From the NCBI GenBank assembly GCA_023392595.1, contig JAEVYU010000053.1, forward strand, positions 74,724 to 138,723: DNA of 64,000 bases. The letters are read 5' to 3'. Below are positions 34,201-43,297 of this stretch, one piece after another (position 1 is the first letter of the stretch; each line of letters starts with the position of its first letter). The notes below the pieces were generated by a model. The model saw only the letters and a program-made list of their open reading frames with translations. It was not told where the DNA came from and ran no database searches. The stretch comes from Bacillota bacterium (GTDB lineage: Bacteria > Bacillota > UBA4882 > UBA8346). Both the position numbers and the translations under genes were made by a program.

Positions 34201-35671
34201 GGTTCAAATTGTAGCATTTCTCGCTCAAAATAATTGTCAGATGGGTGGAGTCCGTTCTAACCGCACCGACCAATGTTGGCGGCGTCTTGTCGACTATTGC
34301 AGACACACTCTCTGAAACATCGCCGATATTGCCTGCGAGATCTATTATTCCGGCTGTAAAAATACGCGTCGTTTCCGGCAAATCAGCAAGCGTTGCGGAA
34401 GAAATCACTACATCGGCATATCCGTTGAATATATCCGTATTATTCAGTAACTTACAACCAATCAAAATACTCTCCGAATCAATACGCAACATATCTCCCG
34501 CTTCCGCCTGGTTGAATGCTGGTAATGATACTCTCAACACTCTATTGCTTGCAATATCATTCCGGCTAAGATACCCATCTTTCCATGCTGTGTCAGGCTG
34601 ATTAGCTAAGCTAATAAATGTAGGCGCAGCAGGTTCAGTGTTGTCAACCATGAAACCGGCTCCCTCGATAGGTGTAGCCACAACCACGTTACCTGCCGCA
34701 TCCGCCCCCGAACTAAAAGAAACAGTGGCAGTCCCATTACCGGTTCCTACGGTATAATCAAGAGTATATCGAGTCGCGCTTATCTTGGTCATGCCGATTG
34801 CCGGTACCCAATTGGCACCGCTGAAGGCAATCATTACACGGGAAGAATCCGCCAATGCTTCGCTAAAATTGGCCGTTATGGTTAATAAATCTCCTTGTTT
34901 GACAGGATTCTTCGAATAGGTCACTGATGCGGTTGGAGCTGTTTTATCAACTACAATATTCCCGGTATATTGAGCGGTACTGGTTGCGCCCAATTCGTCG
35001 GCAACTGTAAAAACAACATTTCGATAAACACCTTCCGGAATGTCGGCAGTATTCCACCAAAGAGTCCACGTCCCGTTTCCTCCGTTTACAAGGGTCGAGG
35101 CTGATTGCCCATTCATAAGCGCGGATACTGTAACATTATCACCGTCGGAATCATTTACGGCGCCGGAAACACTGAAAATTTGGGAATCTTTATAGATCCG
35201 ATCAACACCAGGATCGACAACGGTAACGGTAGGGCAGTGATTTACTTTTAATCCTCCGCCGGTTATGGTCAAGGTGCACGTCCTGGTGCTACCATAAAAT
35301 TCGTAAACTTTAAGATAATACACGTGATTGGCATGAAGTTCATCGGTTAAATAAAATTCAACCAGATGATAATCACCACGGTCAGCGGCTTTTCCGGAAG
35401 ATTGCGAAGCATCATAGTATAGATAAGCTTCTGTATCCACGCTTTGAGGTAATGTCGTAATAATATAAGTTCCATCTTGCGAGGGAATAAACTTAAAATA
35501 ATTGTGCCCATCCCCGCTTAATTTAATTTCCGTTGCAGAGCTGCTAATCAGAGGGGCATCACTCGTTGAGCTTCCACCGGTTATGGCTTCTGCTTGGCAG
35601 TACGCCGGAACTCCCCATAAGGCAATTTCCAAAACAATTGCAACCAAGAAGTATTTCAGGTTATTCTTCAC
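31292..35671 (-). CDS. Giant secreted multi-domain surface protein (Ig-like, DNRLRE, FN3)
   Basis: A 1459-residue secreted protein. Signal peptide about 1-28 (ending AYCQAEA). Order of regions by eye: a pre-peptidase C-like domain (about 45-145, FKFIPSQDGTYIIT), several bacterial Ig-like modules (about 150-900, with repeated NTEPAAPTF, VDKTPPTL and the twin modules VYGANNAV/VYGTGSGAG), a DNRLRE-type domain (about 930-1160, TTITIGTDGDNSASSNNRWY and VRTWVNNPHLNQGLYI), then three fibronectin type III domains to the end. There is no LPXTG or S-layer motif, so attachment is unknown. DNRLRE and Ig/FN3 chains are typical of adhesins and polymer-binding surface proteins. No catalytic domain seen. Confidence 0.85.
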   Translation of the reverse strand: MKNNLKYFLVAIVLEIALWGVPAYCQAEAITGGSSTSDAPLISSSATEIKLSGDGHNYFKFIPSQDGTYIITTLPQSVDTEAYLYYDASQSSGKAADRGDYHLVEFYLTDELHANHVYYLKVYEFYGSTRTCTLTITGGGLKVNHCPTVTVVDPGVDRIYKDSQIFSVSGAVNDSDGDNVTVSALMNGQSASTLVNGGNGTWTLWWNTADIPEGVYRNVVFTVADELGATSTAQYTGNIVVDKTAPTASVTYSKNPVKQGDLLTITANFSEALADSSRVMIAFSGANWVPAIGMTKISATRYTLDYTVGTGNGTATVSFSSGADAAGNVVVATPIEGAGFMVDNTEPAAPTFISLANQPDTAWKDGYLSRNDIASNRVLRVSLPAFNQAEAGDMLRIDSESILIGCKLLNNTDIFNGYADVVISSATLADLPETTRIFTAGIIDLAGNIGDVSESVSAIVDKTPPTLVGAVRTDSTHLTIILSEKCYNLNHSNNGGFTVNENGGSSFYEIVATARGVDDCQIVLTVPDLKQACSGGVIVKYGAGTDGTVQDMAGNLMIADNAGITVAAWDTVAPTISRAVLDSGNGYMDIFFSEGVYGANNAVDPLTTSHFTLIFSANGGTVTDIFITGIRKTDNKELALASVLTGGEATVRVFLGENGIPSGVETVEIGMSSICPIYDRAGNAMSLLQTTGAKILTDQLAPAIAGGNLAESNQYIDIAFSEGVYGTGSGAGAVSASQFQVTFGQNGGTASGVQIQSIKRADNPNENSASALSGGEITIRAFLTITGNPSGVETLSIEPARGAPVYDLAGNAMPATETTGSQSFHPVTLKFAGDQILTESNLATSDIQVAITGTTLKDSSLEIENFTLHDAAGLRVAYGTYVDPTHCTLRVTGSLERNIESMGLIIKAPEISSGYDLTSSNTIKVIDDLPSGKTTITIGTDGDNSASSNNRWYTAESYQNALRTVWNGNMLHLGKGTSGSPGDLWLYNPGMIGPASGQIEAGTKIDRAQLILKIVSISGEATKPRRIKIYKIEDPGNLGKPCFMDTSSEGFRLGLDYQYRDHRPGQNIPWSDGAQNIGASSNALSLLDCIEFIPRAFTQSGYDSIRLDVTDAVRTWVNNPHLNQGLYITIDDTTWNAGEQVVLYGLSSDSANWPKLRIYLSAGEGKSPNSPAISANVPGDEQVALACTLNPRGDTSHSIATGYRILRKNGVTPADPEDGTLIFDGTPSTITDSNLENGKIYYYAAFAYDADRNYSRKSYVQVIPGDYSAAPAAPADLIYTLAGRDVTLSWTDKATNEKEYSIFRDSKQIATLKANQSGYRDRNAPSGIYTYRVRAVNSQGSSEAITGPVNVPDLPDAPGDLAWSVISSSEVQLRWTQAADTTYRVEILNEDGTLLWSEWATVSLSTDSGIIRYPVMRLIVNVGYRFRVVAVKASLENAAETDIVKTTADPKPIFFWEGM

Positions 35672-35991
35672 GAATACACCCCCGCTTCATTAAAATCCAA
35701 TACAATTAATTTTATAGAATATTCAATGATAATTTAATATTATACATTACTAATATAAACACATTTATATGATTTTGTAAATATAATCTATGAAAATTAA
35801 GATAATTTAATAAAGTTTTTTGTTCCAATTCTGTAACTAAAAAGCTCTCCAGGAATTAAATTTTCAGAATATCGGTTGGATTAAACATTTCTCTCATTTC
35901 CTCATTAAAATTTGGGTTACCCGGATAAAATAACCCTTTGAATACAAATCTTAAATACCAAGGTAAAATATAACCACGTAGGTGAATCCGA
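35672..35991. other. AT-rich divergent intergenic region
   Basis: About 320 bases, strongly AT-rich, between the divergently read giant surface protein and the germination operon. It must carry both promoters; I cannot place either with confidence. AGGTGA lies seven bases before the GTG start of gerA. Confidence 0.4.
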
Positions 35992-37518
35992 GTGTATAAA
36001 GGCTCCCGTAAAAAAAGAATGACCGCTTCGGGAAAATCTCCGGAAAGCGATTCCTTAACCGGCTCCCTGGAGCAAAATGAGGCGCTCTTTCGGGAAATGT
36101 TTCAAAATGATGACTTGGTCATCTACAGGCATTTTGAAAACCAGCAAGACCCTTTCATAAAATGTTGCGCCATTTTTGTCGAAGGAATGGTCAATCAGGA
36201 GATCATCAACGAAAACATCATTAGGCCGGTTATCAGCAATGCCCTGCCTGGTAAAATTCTGTGCTCGTTGGATGTTTTGCAAAACCGGGTGATTATGGCC
36301 CATGATGTCCAAAAGACTGCCGATCTGAAAAAAATAATCGAGGCCCTCTCTACCGGCAACACCATACTACTGTTGGACGGTGCCGGGGAAGCATTGATAA
36401 TCGGCTCCCAGGGATGGAAAACTCGTTCCATTACCGAACCGGAAAATGAAAAAACATTGCGGGGACCAAAGGAAGGTTTCACCGAATCATTAATGATAAA
36501 CCTCTCCATGGTGAGGCGTAGATTGAACACTCATCACCATTCTAAATTTAAATTCAAGGTCTTGGGAGACCGGGCGCGTACCAAAATTTGCCTTTGTTAT
36601 ATTGAAGGATTGGCCAATCCCTTAATCCTTGCCGAATTGGAAAAACGCCTTGACCAAATTCAGCTTGACGGGATTTTGGCCACCAACTATATCACTGAAT
36701 TAATCAAAGACGCCCCCTTCTCGCCTTTTAAAACCATCGGCAACACGGAACGGCCCGATGTTGTGGCTGGAAAACTGCTGGAAGGACGGATTGCCTTGCT
36801 TCTGGACGGCAGTCCCGCCGCGCTCACATTACCTCATATCTTTATCGAGTATTTTCAGTCCAACGACGATTATTTTATCAATTACTTTTTTTCCTCCATC
36901 AGCAGGCTGATCCGGATCGCTTCATTTATCTTCACCATCAGCGTTCCCGCTATTTACCTAGCGCTCACTGATTTTCATCAAGAAATCCTTCCCACTCCCC
37001 TTTTATTAAGCATTTCTTCAGCCAGGCAGGGTATAGCCTTTCCCAACATCATCGAATTGCTTATCCTGGGATTTGCATTTGAAATCATCCGGGAAGCGGG
37101 AAACCGGATGCCTACAACCATCGGACAAGCTTTGAGTATTGTGGGAGCGCTCATCTTGGGTCAAGCGGCGGTGGAAGCCCGGATAGTCAGCGCCCCCATG
37201 GTGATCGTTACCGGATTAACCGCAGTCACCGGATTGATGATCCCCAACCTGAGCGGGGCTATTATTTTGCTGCGTTTTATTTTCGTCATTCTGACTACCC
37301 TGATTGGTTTTTACGGCTATGTGTTCGGTATCGTCGGGATGTTAATCCATTTATTCGCAATCCGTTCCTTCGGGGTACCCTATATGACCCCTTTGAATTC
37401 GCTGAACTTGCAAGAAATTAAAGATACCGTCATCAGGGCCCCATGGTGGTATATGGATAAACGCCCCAGATTCATCGGCGTGATGAACCGCATCCGCCAG
37501 TCGTCAAAAGAGCGCTAA
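35992..37518 (+). CDS. gerA: Spore germinant receptor subunit A (GerA family)
   Basis: A 508-residue protein of the GerA/GerBA family, part of the inner-membrane receptor of spores that senses germinants. The N-terminal half (to about residue 290) is the hydrophilic domain with FRDD/FMKVDC-type features; the C-terminal half has about four to five membrane segments (IASFIFTISVPAIYLAL; LLILGFAFEIIREAGNRMP; ALILGQAAVEA). GTG start at 35992 with AGGTGA; the next ATG (36019) has no ribosome site. Followed after 28 bases by gerC. Confidence 0.92.
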   Translation: MYKGSRKKRMTASGKSPESDSLTGSLEQNEALFREMFQNDDLVIYRHFENQQDPFIKCCAIFVEGMVNQEIINENIIRPVISNALPGKILCSLDVLQNRVIMAHDVQKTADLKKIIEALSTGNTILLLDGAGEALIIGSQGWKTRSITEPENEKTLRGPKEGFTESLMINLSMVRRRLNTHHHSKFKFKVLGDRARTKICLCYIEGLANPLILAELEKRLDQIQLDGILATNYITELIKDAPFSPFKTIGNTERPDVVAGKLLEGRIALLLDGSPAALTLPHIFIEYFQSNDDYFINYFFSSISRLIRIASFIFTISVPAIYLALTDFHQEILPTPLLLSISSARQGIAFPNIIELLILGFAFEIIREAGNRMPTTIGQALSIVGALILGQAAVEARIVSAPMVIVTGLTAVTGLMIPNLSGAIILLRFIFVILTTLIGFYGYVFGIVGMLIHLFAIRSFGVPYMTPLNSLNLQEIKDTVIRAPWWYMDKRPRFIGVMNRIRQSSKER

Positions 37519-37546
37519 TCAAGGAGTGCGTTGCCAGGAGAAACCA

Positions 37547-38713
37547 ATGCCGATCAAAATGAACAATTTTATACTGATGCTGCTACTCATGATGACCGTT
37601 TTCATCACCGGATGCTGGGATTATACAGAAATCGACGACCAAATCATTATTTCCGGTGTAGCCGCCGATTATGATCAAGAGAACAAGGAAATCCTTCTCA
37701 CGGCGGAAATTACCTTGCCGACTTCTTCGGGAAAAGAAAGCAACTTTAGTTCAAAAACTTATCAAGGCAAAGGCCGGAGCGTGCTGGATGCCGTCGTCGA
37801 TTTGCGGTCAAAAGCAGGCCGAAAATTATTGTGGAGCCATATGAAAGTACTTATTCTCAGCAAAGACTTTATGGATCAACAAAAATTATTCATCGGCATC
37901 ATGGACTGGATAAAGAGGAACCATGAAGTACGCGATACCATATGGCTGATTGTATCGAAGGAAAAAACCGCCGGGGAAATTTTCTTAAAATCAAACCCCC
38001 AGACTCAAAAAATCATCTCCGCGTATTTGGATGCCCTTCTTTCATCCCAAAAATCGGAAACTTTCTTAAGCGTTCCTTTCTCCAAGTTTATCGGTGACCT
38101 GCAGTCGTTAAGCAAGAGCGCCGCGCTGCCCATAGTGGGTCTTGAAAATTCCAGCAACGGAACATTACCCTTGATTGAAGGAACGGCTCTATTCAAACAG
38201 ACTAAAGAGATCGGCCGCCTTGACGGCAAACAGACCCGAACCCTTTTATTGTTGATGAACCGGCTGAAACAGGCCGTATTTGCTCCGGAACCGTCCGATG
38301 TCAAAAAAGTCAAAGGCGTGTCCCTGCAAATGGATAACTGCCAAACCGCCATCAAACCGGTTATCGGCCCCAAAGGTTTAATCATGATGATCCATATTAA
38401 AATAGAAGCCGAAATTGGCGAGGTCGACGGAGAGCAGGACGTGTTCAAAACCAATAAAATGAAAGAGTTGGTCCAAGCATGGCAAGAAATAATAGAGGGT
38501 CGAATCAGGGATTTCCTTCAGACGCTTCAAAAAAACTACCAATGCGATGCCATCGGCTTTGGAAACAAAGTAGAAGCCAATTTGCCAAACCTATGGAAAA
38601 AAACTGAAAACCGCTGGCTAACCGAATATGCCAAAACTCCAATCGAAATCCGGTTGAAGTTGACGGTGCCCGGCAGCCAGGAAAGCATGAAAGTAACGAA
38701 AGTAGGGATATAG
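37547..38713 (+). CDS. gerC: Spore germinant receptor lipoprotein C (GerC family)
   Basis: A 388-residue lipoprotein: signal peptide with lipobox VFITGCWDYTEID, the WDxxEI/D motif right after the acylated cysteine being a family mark. Seen also: GKGRSVLDAV and LLWSHMKVLILSK as in GerAC proteins. The ATG at 37547 follows AGGAG; an in-frame upstream TTG is less likely. GerC anchors on the outer face of the spore inner membrane and is needed for receptor function. One base separates its stop from the next small gene. Confidence 0.9.
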   Translation: MPIKMNNFILMLLLMMTVFITGCWDYTEIDDQIIISGVAADYDQENKEILLTAEITLPTSSGKESNFSSKTYQGKGRSVLDAVVDLRSKAGRKLLWSHMKVLILSKDFMDQQKLFIGIMDWIKRNHEVRDTIWLIVSKEKTAGEIFLKSNPQTQKIISAYLDALLSSQKSETFLSVPFSKFIGDLQSLSKSAALPIVGLENSSNGTLPLIEGTALFKQTKEIGRLDGKQTRTLLLLMNRLKQAVFAPEPSDVKKVKGVSLQMDNCQTAIKPVIGPKGLIMMIHIKIEAEIGEVDGEQDVFKTNKMKELVQAWQEIIEGRIRDFLQTLQKNYQCDAIGFGNKVEANLPNLWKKTENRWLTEYAKTPIEIRLKLTVPGSQESMKVTKVGI

Positions 38714-38714
38714 A

Positions 38715-38948
38715 ATGCTTTTACTGATCATGGCGTCCTTGGCAACCATTGGATATGTGGAAATAACGCCTCTGATAAAACAAGCCCGGATCAAGGCCTT
38801 GATATTGTATTGTAGTATTTTCTTGCCGGTATTCATTCTTTGCCTGCTGCTAACCATGAATATCAAACTACCCAGTCCGGCCCAAGGGTTGGATAAGTTA
38901 ATGAAAATCCTATTTAAATCTTTTTCTTTCTTATTTCCGCAACAATAA
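38715..38948 (+). CDS. Small membrane protein of the germination operon
   Basis: A 77-residue protein with two hydrophobic segments (about residues 1-13 and 28-50). It directly follows gerC. Small two-helix proteins of about this size (GerD- or GerXD-like 'D' proteins) accompany some ger operons; assignment is by position only. The last 35 bases overlap the 3' end of the convergent gerB gene. Confidence 0.55.
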   Translation: MLLLIMASLATIGYVEITPLIKQARIKALILYCSIFLPVFILCLLLTMNIKLPSPAQGLDKLMKILFKSFSFLFPQQ

Positions 38949-39996
38949 AAGTCATAACAGGAATCAAAATAAGATAAGGAATCGAGTAAGGCACCAGATC
39001 GGTTTTCAACCAGGCGGTGTAATCGAGGGTTCCTTCATAGAAAAAAAGCGAAGCGCAAAAAATCAGCAGCCCGACAGGAGTAACGATGAACTTGTAATCG
39101 TCGCCAAATCCGAAAGTTCTGGCAATCGCTTTACAGCACACCAAAAAATAAACATTGGTCTTTACAAGGGCTCCCAAGATAAAGACAATGGATAAAATGA
39201 GTTCGAAGCCATGGACATAAGCGCCAAATATGATTCTGGAAGCTGAAATATACGTGGGATAATAAACATCGGAAGCCAGATTGATTCCCAGCACCATTAC
39301 GTTGGTTATGGACATGGCGAAAACCACCAACGCTCCGATGGTAGGACCCATCAACAATACCTTATAAGAGGATTTGGGGGTGCTGAATCTCTTGAAAAAG
39401 GCGGTGAATACTACGATTTCGCCTAATGGAAAAACAAAAGTCGACAAGGAACCGTACAATATGTGGCCGAATTTCTCCTGGAATGGCGGCAGCAAATTAT
39501 CAAAATTCATCTGGGGATACAACGCGATAATCATAATGGTAATGGAAAGTAAAGCGGGGAAAAAGAAAAAAGTTGCCAAGTTACTGATGTTTTCCACCCC
39601 CTCCTTTACCATCCATACACATATCCAGGTGATAAAGATATCTAAAACGATTTTGGGCGTGTTCGGTAAAGCCGTTACTCTGATGAAATGAATCAGAAAG
39701 GTATTGATTAACACAGCGACATAAAAGGCGGCCAACATATATACTGTAATGGTCACCTTTGAGAGCGCTTTTCCGAAACATTTTTCAAAAATCTGAAAAA
39801 TATCCAGTTCGGGAAAGAGATATTTTATTCTGGCGATCATTAAGGCCATCAGCATTGCCATCAAATAAGAGATTATGATGCTTAACCAGAGATCTTTTTT
39901 GGCATCCAAAGCCATGATTACCATGGAAGAAGTACCGATGGTATAAAGAACGATGACGGCAATCCTTTGTTTATCGCTAATCTTCTCTTGAAACAA
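38914..39996 (-). CDS. gerB: Spore germinant receptor subunit B (GerB family)
   Basis: A 360-residue integral membrane protein of the APC-type GerB family, with ten hydrophobic segments. It probably binds the germinant. TTG start at 39996 with GGAG seven bases upstream. Unusually it lies on the strand opposite gerA and gerC and overlaps the small gene tail to tail, so it cannot be in their operon. The classical order is gerA-gerB-gerC on one transcript. Confidence 0.9.
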   Translation of the reverse strand: MFQEKISDKQRIAVIVLYTIGTSSMVIMALDAKKDLWLSIIISYLMAMLMALMIARIKYLFPELDIFQIFEKCFGKALSKVTITVYMLAAFYVAVLINTFLIHFIRVTALPNTPKIVLDIFITWICVWMVKEGVENISNLATFFFFPALLSITIMIIALYPQMNFDNLLPPFQEKFGHILYGSLSTFVFPLGEIVVFTAFFKRFSTPKSSYKVLLMGPTIGALVVFAMSITNVMVLGINLASDVYYPTYISASRIIFGAYVHGFELILSIVFILGALVKTNVYFLVCCKAIARTFGFGDDYKFIVTPVGLLIFCASLFFYEGTLDYTAWLKTDLVPYSIPYLILIPVMTFIVAEIRKKKI

Positions 39997-40078
39997 CAGG
40001 TTTCTCCGGAAATTTTTAAAGTTATTTTTTCCTTTTTAAACGATATTATTCCAAGGCAAAGCCGATAAATATTATATT

Positions 40079-40816
40079 TTATCCGGGACTATTCCCCGAA
40101 TCATTCGGAATCATCCTTCGTCCACCGACGTAACGGCTAACATAATAACTGTCCTTCAAAGTGCTGATGCGTACGGTCCCAAAACCGGAAGCCGCGTGAA
40201 TAAACAGATAGTTTCCCAAATAGATCCCAACATGATTGACTGCTTTTGAACCTAAAGTCTTAAAAAACACCAAATCGCCGGGAATCAAATCATCCCTGGA
40301 AGGTACATCCAAGCCCATCATCATTTGCCGGCTGGCTTCATGGGGCAATTGAATTCCGAATTTCCCGAGGACAAACATGGTAAATCCCGAACAATCAAAG
40401 CCTCGTAACGAAGCGCCTCCGTAAACATAGGAAATACCGATTAAACTTTGGGCATAATCTAAAATTTTACCGATGAAAAGAGAGTGAAGACTGGGTTTCG
40501 GATCGACATCCGGCGGACTATTCTCCGCCGGAATATCGTCCGGATCCATTTTTATTTGTACACACTGTTGATGAACCCATCCGGTTTGCCCATCGGCCAA
40601 CTGAACTTTCAGCCACTCGCCGGTTTGGTCAAGCATATTGACCGCATTACCCTGTTGCAACCTGCGAACAATATCGGTATCAAGTCCCGGACCGCTACGG
40701 ACATTGACGTTATTCCCAGTGATAATACCGGATTGCAATGTTGCACCATAAGTTACCTGGATGGTTGCAAATAAGCCTATTAAAACGGATAGCAAACATA
40801 ATAGCCGAAGTTTCAT
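40079..40816 (-). CDS. SH3b plus NlpC/P60 cell wall endopeptidase
   Basis: A 245-residue secreted protein. Signal peptide about 1-24, an SH3b domain about 28-90 (NNVNVRSGPGLDTD, GEWLKVQLADGQTGWVH), a short linker, and an NlpC/P60 domain about 118-235 with catalytic cysteine in RGFDCSGFTMF and histidine in VNHVGIYLGN. It should cut gamma-D-Glu to diamino acid bonds in peptidoglycan. Located next to gerB; a role in spore cortex or vegetative wall turnover is possible. Confidence 0.92.
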   Translation of the reverse strand: MKLRLLCLLSVLIGLFATIQVTYGATLQSGIITGNNVNVRSGPGLDTDIVRRLQQGNAVNMLDQTGEWLKVQLADGQTGWVHQQCVQIKMDPDDIPAENSPPDVDPKPSLHSLFIGKILDYAQSLIGISYVYGGASLRGFDCSGFTMFVLGKFGIQLPHEASRQMMMGLDVPSRDDLIPGDLVFFKTLGSKAVNHVGIYLGNYLFIHAASGFGTVRISTLKDSYYVSRYVGGRRMIPNDSGNSPG

Positions 40817-40947
40817 TTCCCTGTGAAATTCCTTTTTCTATGATGAATGATGCAGAAATATCTTTTTTAATTTTCGGCTATTTTTCTGGAATTTTCAAGG
40901 GTAAATGTTTAAAATTCCTCTACCATAATCTTACAAAATGTAAGATC

Positions 40948-41967
40948 TCACCATCGCTCGGGTTTATAACCGGGAGCCAGATAGCGGTTGTAATTTTTGG
41001 TCAGACTTTTCTCGAAGAATCTCCGGAAAGCCGGAATTTGTTCCAATAAAAAAATGAAACGGTCGATAACCGTAAATTGCAGCCATAAAAGCGCCAAGAG
41101 TGCTATTCCCAATGATACAATCCAACCGATGATCTGAAAAGCTCCAGGCAACATTGAGGCAGTAAATCCGGCGGCCCGGAAACAGGCTCCAACCCCGGCA
41201 AACAGGATCACAAAGTGGATAATCAGCTTCAGCATGGAAACTTGGATGGCCTTTTGGGGGCAAATATTGATACAACGGGCGCAGTCTTCACAGTTAAATT
41301 TCCAATGCGGCTTTTTACTGATAACCCCGGCCATCTTAATGGTATGCACGGGGCATGTTTGTGCGCATAAACCGCAACGGTTACACTGGGAATCGGCGAT
41401 ATAAGCTTTTCCCAAAAAACGTCTGCCGAAAAAGCCGAAGGAAAGCGCTGCGAAACGGGTGACAAAACTGCCGGCCTTTTCTTTTGAAATCAATCTCCGC
41501 TCTCCTTTGTGAAAACGCTCTGCAAAATCAAGAGCCATACGATCGCCGCCCGCCAATATTTCTTTAGCCTCACTGGCAGTAGGAGGGTTGGTCATTTGAG
41601 ACCAGTTATTAGGATATAAGGCCCCTCCACTTAAAAAAACATCAAAGCCTTTTTTCCCAAGCAACTGTTCTATCTTACCAATGGCCTGACCCGGGTCACC
41701 GGCATAGACCGCTAATACGGCCGCCTTCTTCCCCTGACCTACGGGTAAACGGCGCAAATATTTTTTTACAAGTACCGGGGCAGACCAACTCAGCGTTGAG
41801 AAGGCAAAGATATTAAAATCCCCATTTTCAGCATGGGCCGGCTCCAGACCGGTAATGGCAAACTGTTGCACTTCATAACCATTCTTTTGCAAATCCCCCG
41901 CGATTACATCCACGGCCCGCTTGGTATTACCGGTGCCACTAAAATAATGAATGCAAACTGTCGTCAT
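40948..41967 (-). CDS. EFR1-type flavodoxin-ferredoxin fusion protein
   Basis: A 339-residue protein. N-terminal flavodoxin-like domain with the FMN phosphate loop FSGTGNTKR (about residues 8-16), two [4Fe-4S] motifs (CNRCGLCAQTCPVHTI and CEDCARCINICPQKA, about residues 205-255) and a C-terminal pair of membrane segments (about 260-310). The ATG at 41967 follows GAGGTGA. Likely moves electrons at the membrane. Third gene of the PadR operon, 45 bases after the NapH-like gene. Confidence 0.85.
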   Translation of the reverse strand: MTTVCIHYFSGTGNTKRAVDVIAGDLQKNGYEVQQFAITGLEPAHAENGDFNIFAFSTLSWSAPVLVKKYLRRLPVGQGKKAAVLAVYAGDPGQAIGKIEQLLGKKGFDVFLSGGALYPNNWSQMTNPPTASEAKEILAGGDRMALDFAERFHKGERRLISKEKAGSFVTRFAALSFGFFGRRFLGKAYIADSQCNRCGLCAQTCPVHTIKMAGVISKKPHWKFNCEDCARCINICPQKAIQVSMLKLIIHFVILFAGVGACFRAAGFTASMLPGAFQIIGWIVSLGIALLALLWLQFTVIDRFIFLLEQIPAFRRFFEKSLTKNYNRYLAPGYKPERW

Positions 41968-42012
41968 AAAAATCACCTCTTCATCAGATTCGAATTTTCC
42001 CATTATGTATAG

Positions 42013-42750
42013 TTATTTTTTATGAAACACAAACCGATATTCAATTACCCCTTTTACGCATGAATCAATACACTCGCCACATAATATGCATTCTGAATCG
42101 TTCAATTGTTCTTGTTGCACCATTTCAAAAACATCCAGGCTCATAGGGCATTTTTGACTGCAAAGTCTGCAATGAATGCATTTTTCTTTATCGGATTCCA
42201 AATGAAGCGATAGGTATTGCAATTTGTTTTTTATGGCATTACCAATCACCATAAACGGAGCCATCCAGCAAATGTAATGGCAAGCCGACCGTTTTCCGAA
42301 TCGTAATGAAAGAATGACAAATAAAGCAACCACTGCCAAGTAGGGAATATAACTCCATAATCCGCTTACCGATATACCATGGTCTGTCGCGAAAAGCATA
42401 TCAATCTTTTTAATGCCTCCCGCCATGATAAACAGCAAAGTGATCGAAATTAGCCAGGGCAGCCAAATCACATATTTGATTAAATTGCGCCAGCCACCTT
42501 TGGCTGCTTTTCCCGATACCATACTGCAGCAATCCTGCAATCCTCCGGCAGGACATACCCACCCGCAAAAAGCACGGCCCCCAAAAAGAGAAAAAATCAA
42601 TAAAACTCCAAACATAATGAAGCTGCCGGACGCAATCCCTTTCAACCCGGCGATAATAATTAAATAGGGCGATAGATAAAATATTGTGATCGGAAATAAT
42701 AGAAATGAAATAAATAGGATACTCTTCCGTACTTGTTGTCTTTTAGTCAT
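42013..42750 (-). CDS. NapH/CcoG-like membrane [4Fe-4S] protein
   Basis: A 245-residue protein with about four membrane segments, a CGWVCPAG motif on the first loop (about residue 62), and two C-terminal ferredoxin clusters (CIHCRLCSQKCPMS, CILCGECIDSCVKG). Members of this group pass electrons across or along the membrane to a periplasmic or cytoplasmic partner. Six bases separate it from padR. Its partner is probably the EFR1 protein downstream. Confidence 0.88.
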   Translation of the reverse strand: MTKRQQVRKSILFISFLLFPITIFYLSPYLIIIAGLKGIASGSFIMFGVLLIFSLFGGRAFCGWVCPAGGLQDCCSMVSGKAAKGGWRNLIKYVIWLPWLISITLLFIMAGGIKKIDMLFATDHGISVSGLWSYIPYLAVVALFVILSLRFGKRSACHYICWMAPFMVIGNAIKNKLQYLSLHLESDKEKCIHCRLCSQKCPMSLDVFEMVQQEQLNDSECILCGECIDSCVKGVIEYRFVFHKK

Positions 42751-42756
42751 GGAATC

Positions 42757-43275
42757 TTACTCCTGAAAATTCGTTAATTCTTTACGCAAATCATTGCACC
42801 AATTAATAATAAACTGATAATAATGAATCCCGTAAATCAAAGTTGAATACTGAAATATGTCGGTTTTTGCTTTTATTTTTGACTGGGATTCCTTCAGATT
42901 CGTCAAAACCGACTCGACTTCCGAGATTAATGATTGTAATTCTTGCATTGCCCGCTCTTTCGGTAAAAAACCAAAGAAAAACACTTTTACCAGATGATCC
43001 AGTCTGGTCTTGGCGAACTCAATCGGTTGCTCCAACCAGTTACGAAAACATATTTCCCCGGTGTCGGTAATAGAATATAGTTTTTTATATTTTCCGCAAT
43101 CCACCACTTCCCGTGAACTAATTTGCCCTTTGGTCTCCAATCTTTTTAAAGCGGGATAAATACTTCCAAAGCTGGCATCGAAAAAGTTTGATGTACTCTC
43201 GGCCATATATAACTTTAAGTCATAACCGCTCATTTCCCTGCGCATCAAAAAACCTAAAATAATATATTCCAACAT
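42757..43275 (-). CDS. PadR-family transcriptional regulator
   Basis: A 172-residue regulator: winged-helix N-terminus (MLEYIILGFLM, GSIYPALKRLETKGQI) and a PadR C-terminal Vir_act_alpha_C-type helical dimer domain. The ATG at 43275 has GAGG six bases upstream and gives the usual family N-terminus; another ATG at 43287 is in frame. First gene of its own operon; the palindrome at 43298-43320 just upstream suggests autoregulation. Confidence 0.9.
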   Translation of the reverse strand: MLEYIILGFLMRREMSGYDLKLYMAESTSNFFDASFGSIYPALKRLETKGQISSREVVDCGKYKKLYSITDTGEICFRNWLEQPIEFAKTRLDHLVKVFFFGFLPKERAMQELQSLISEVESVLTNLKESQSKIKAKTDIFQYSTLIYGIHYYQFIINWCNDLRKELTNFQE

Positions 43276-43297
43276 CCGCTGCCTCATTAATATTTAA

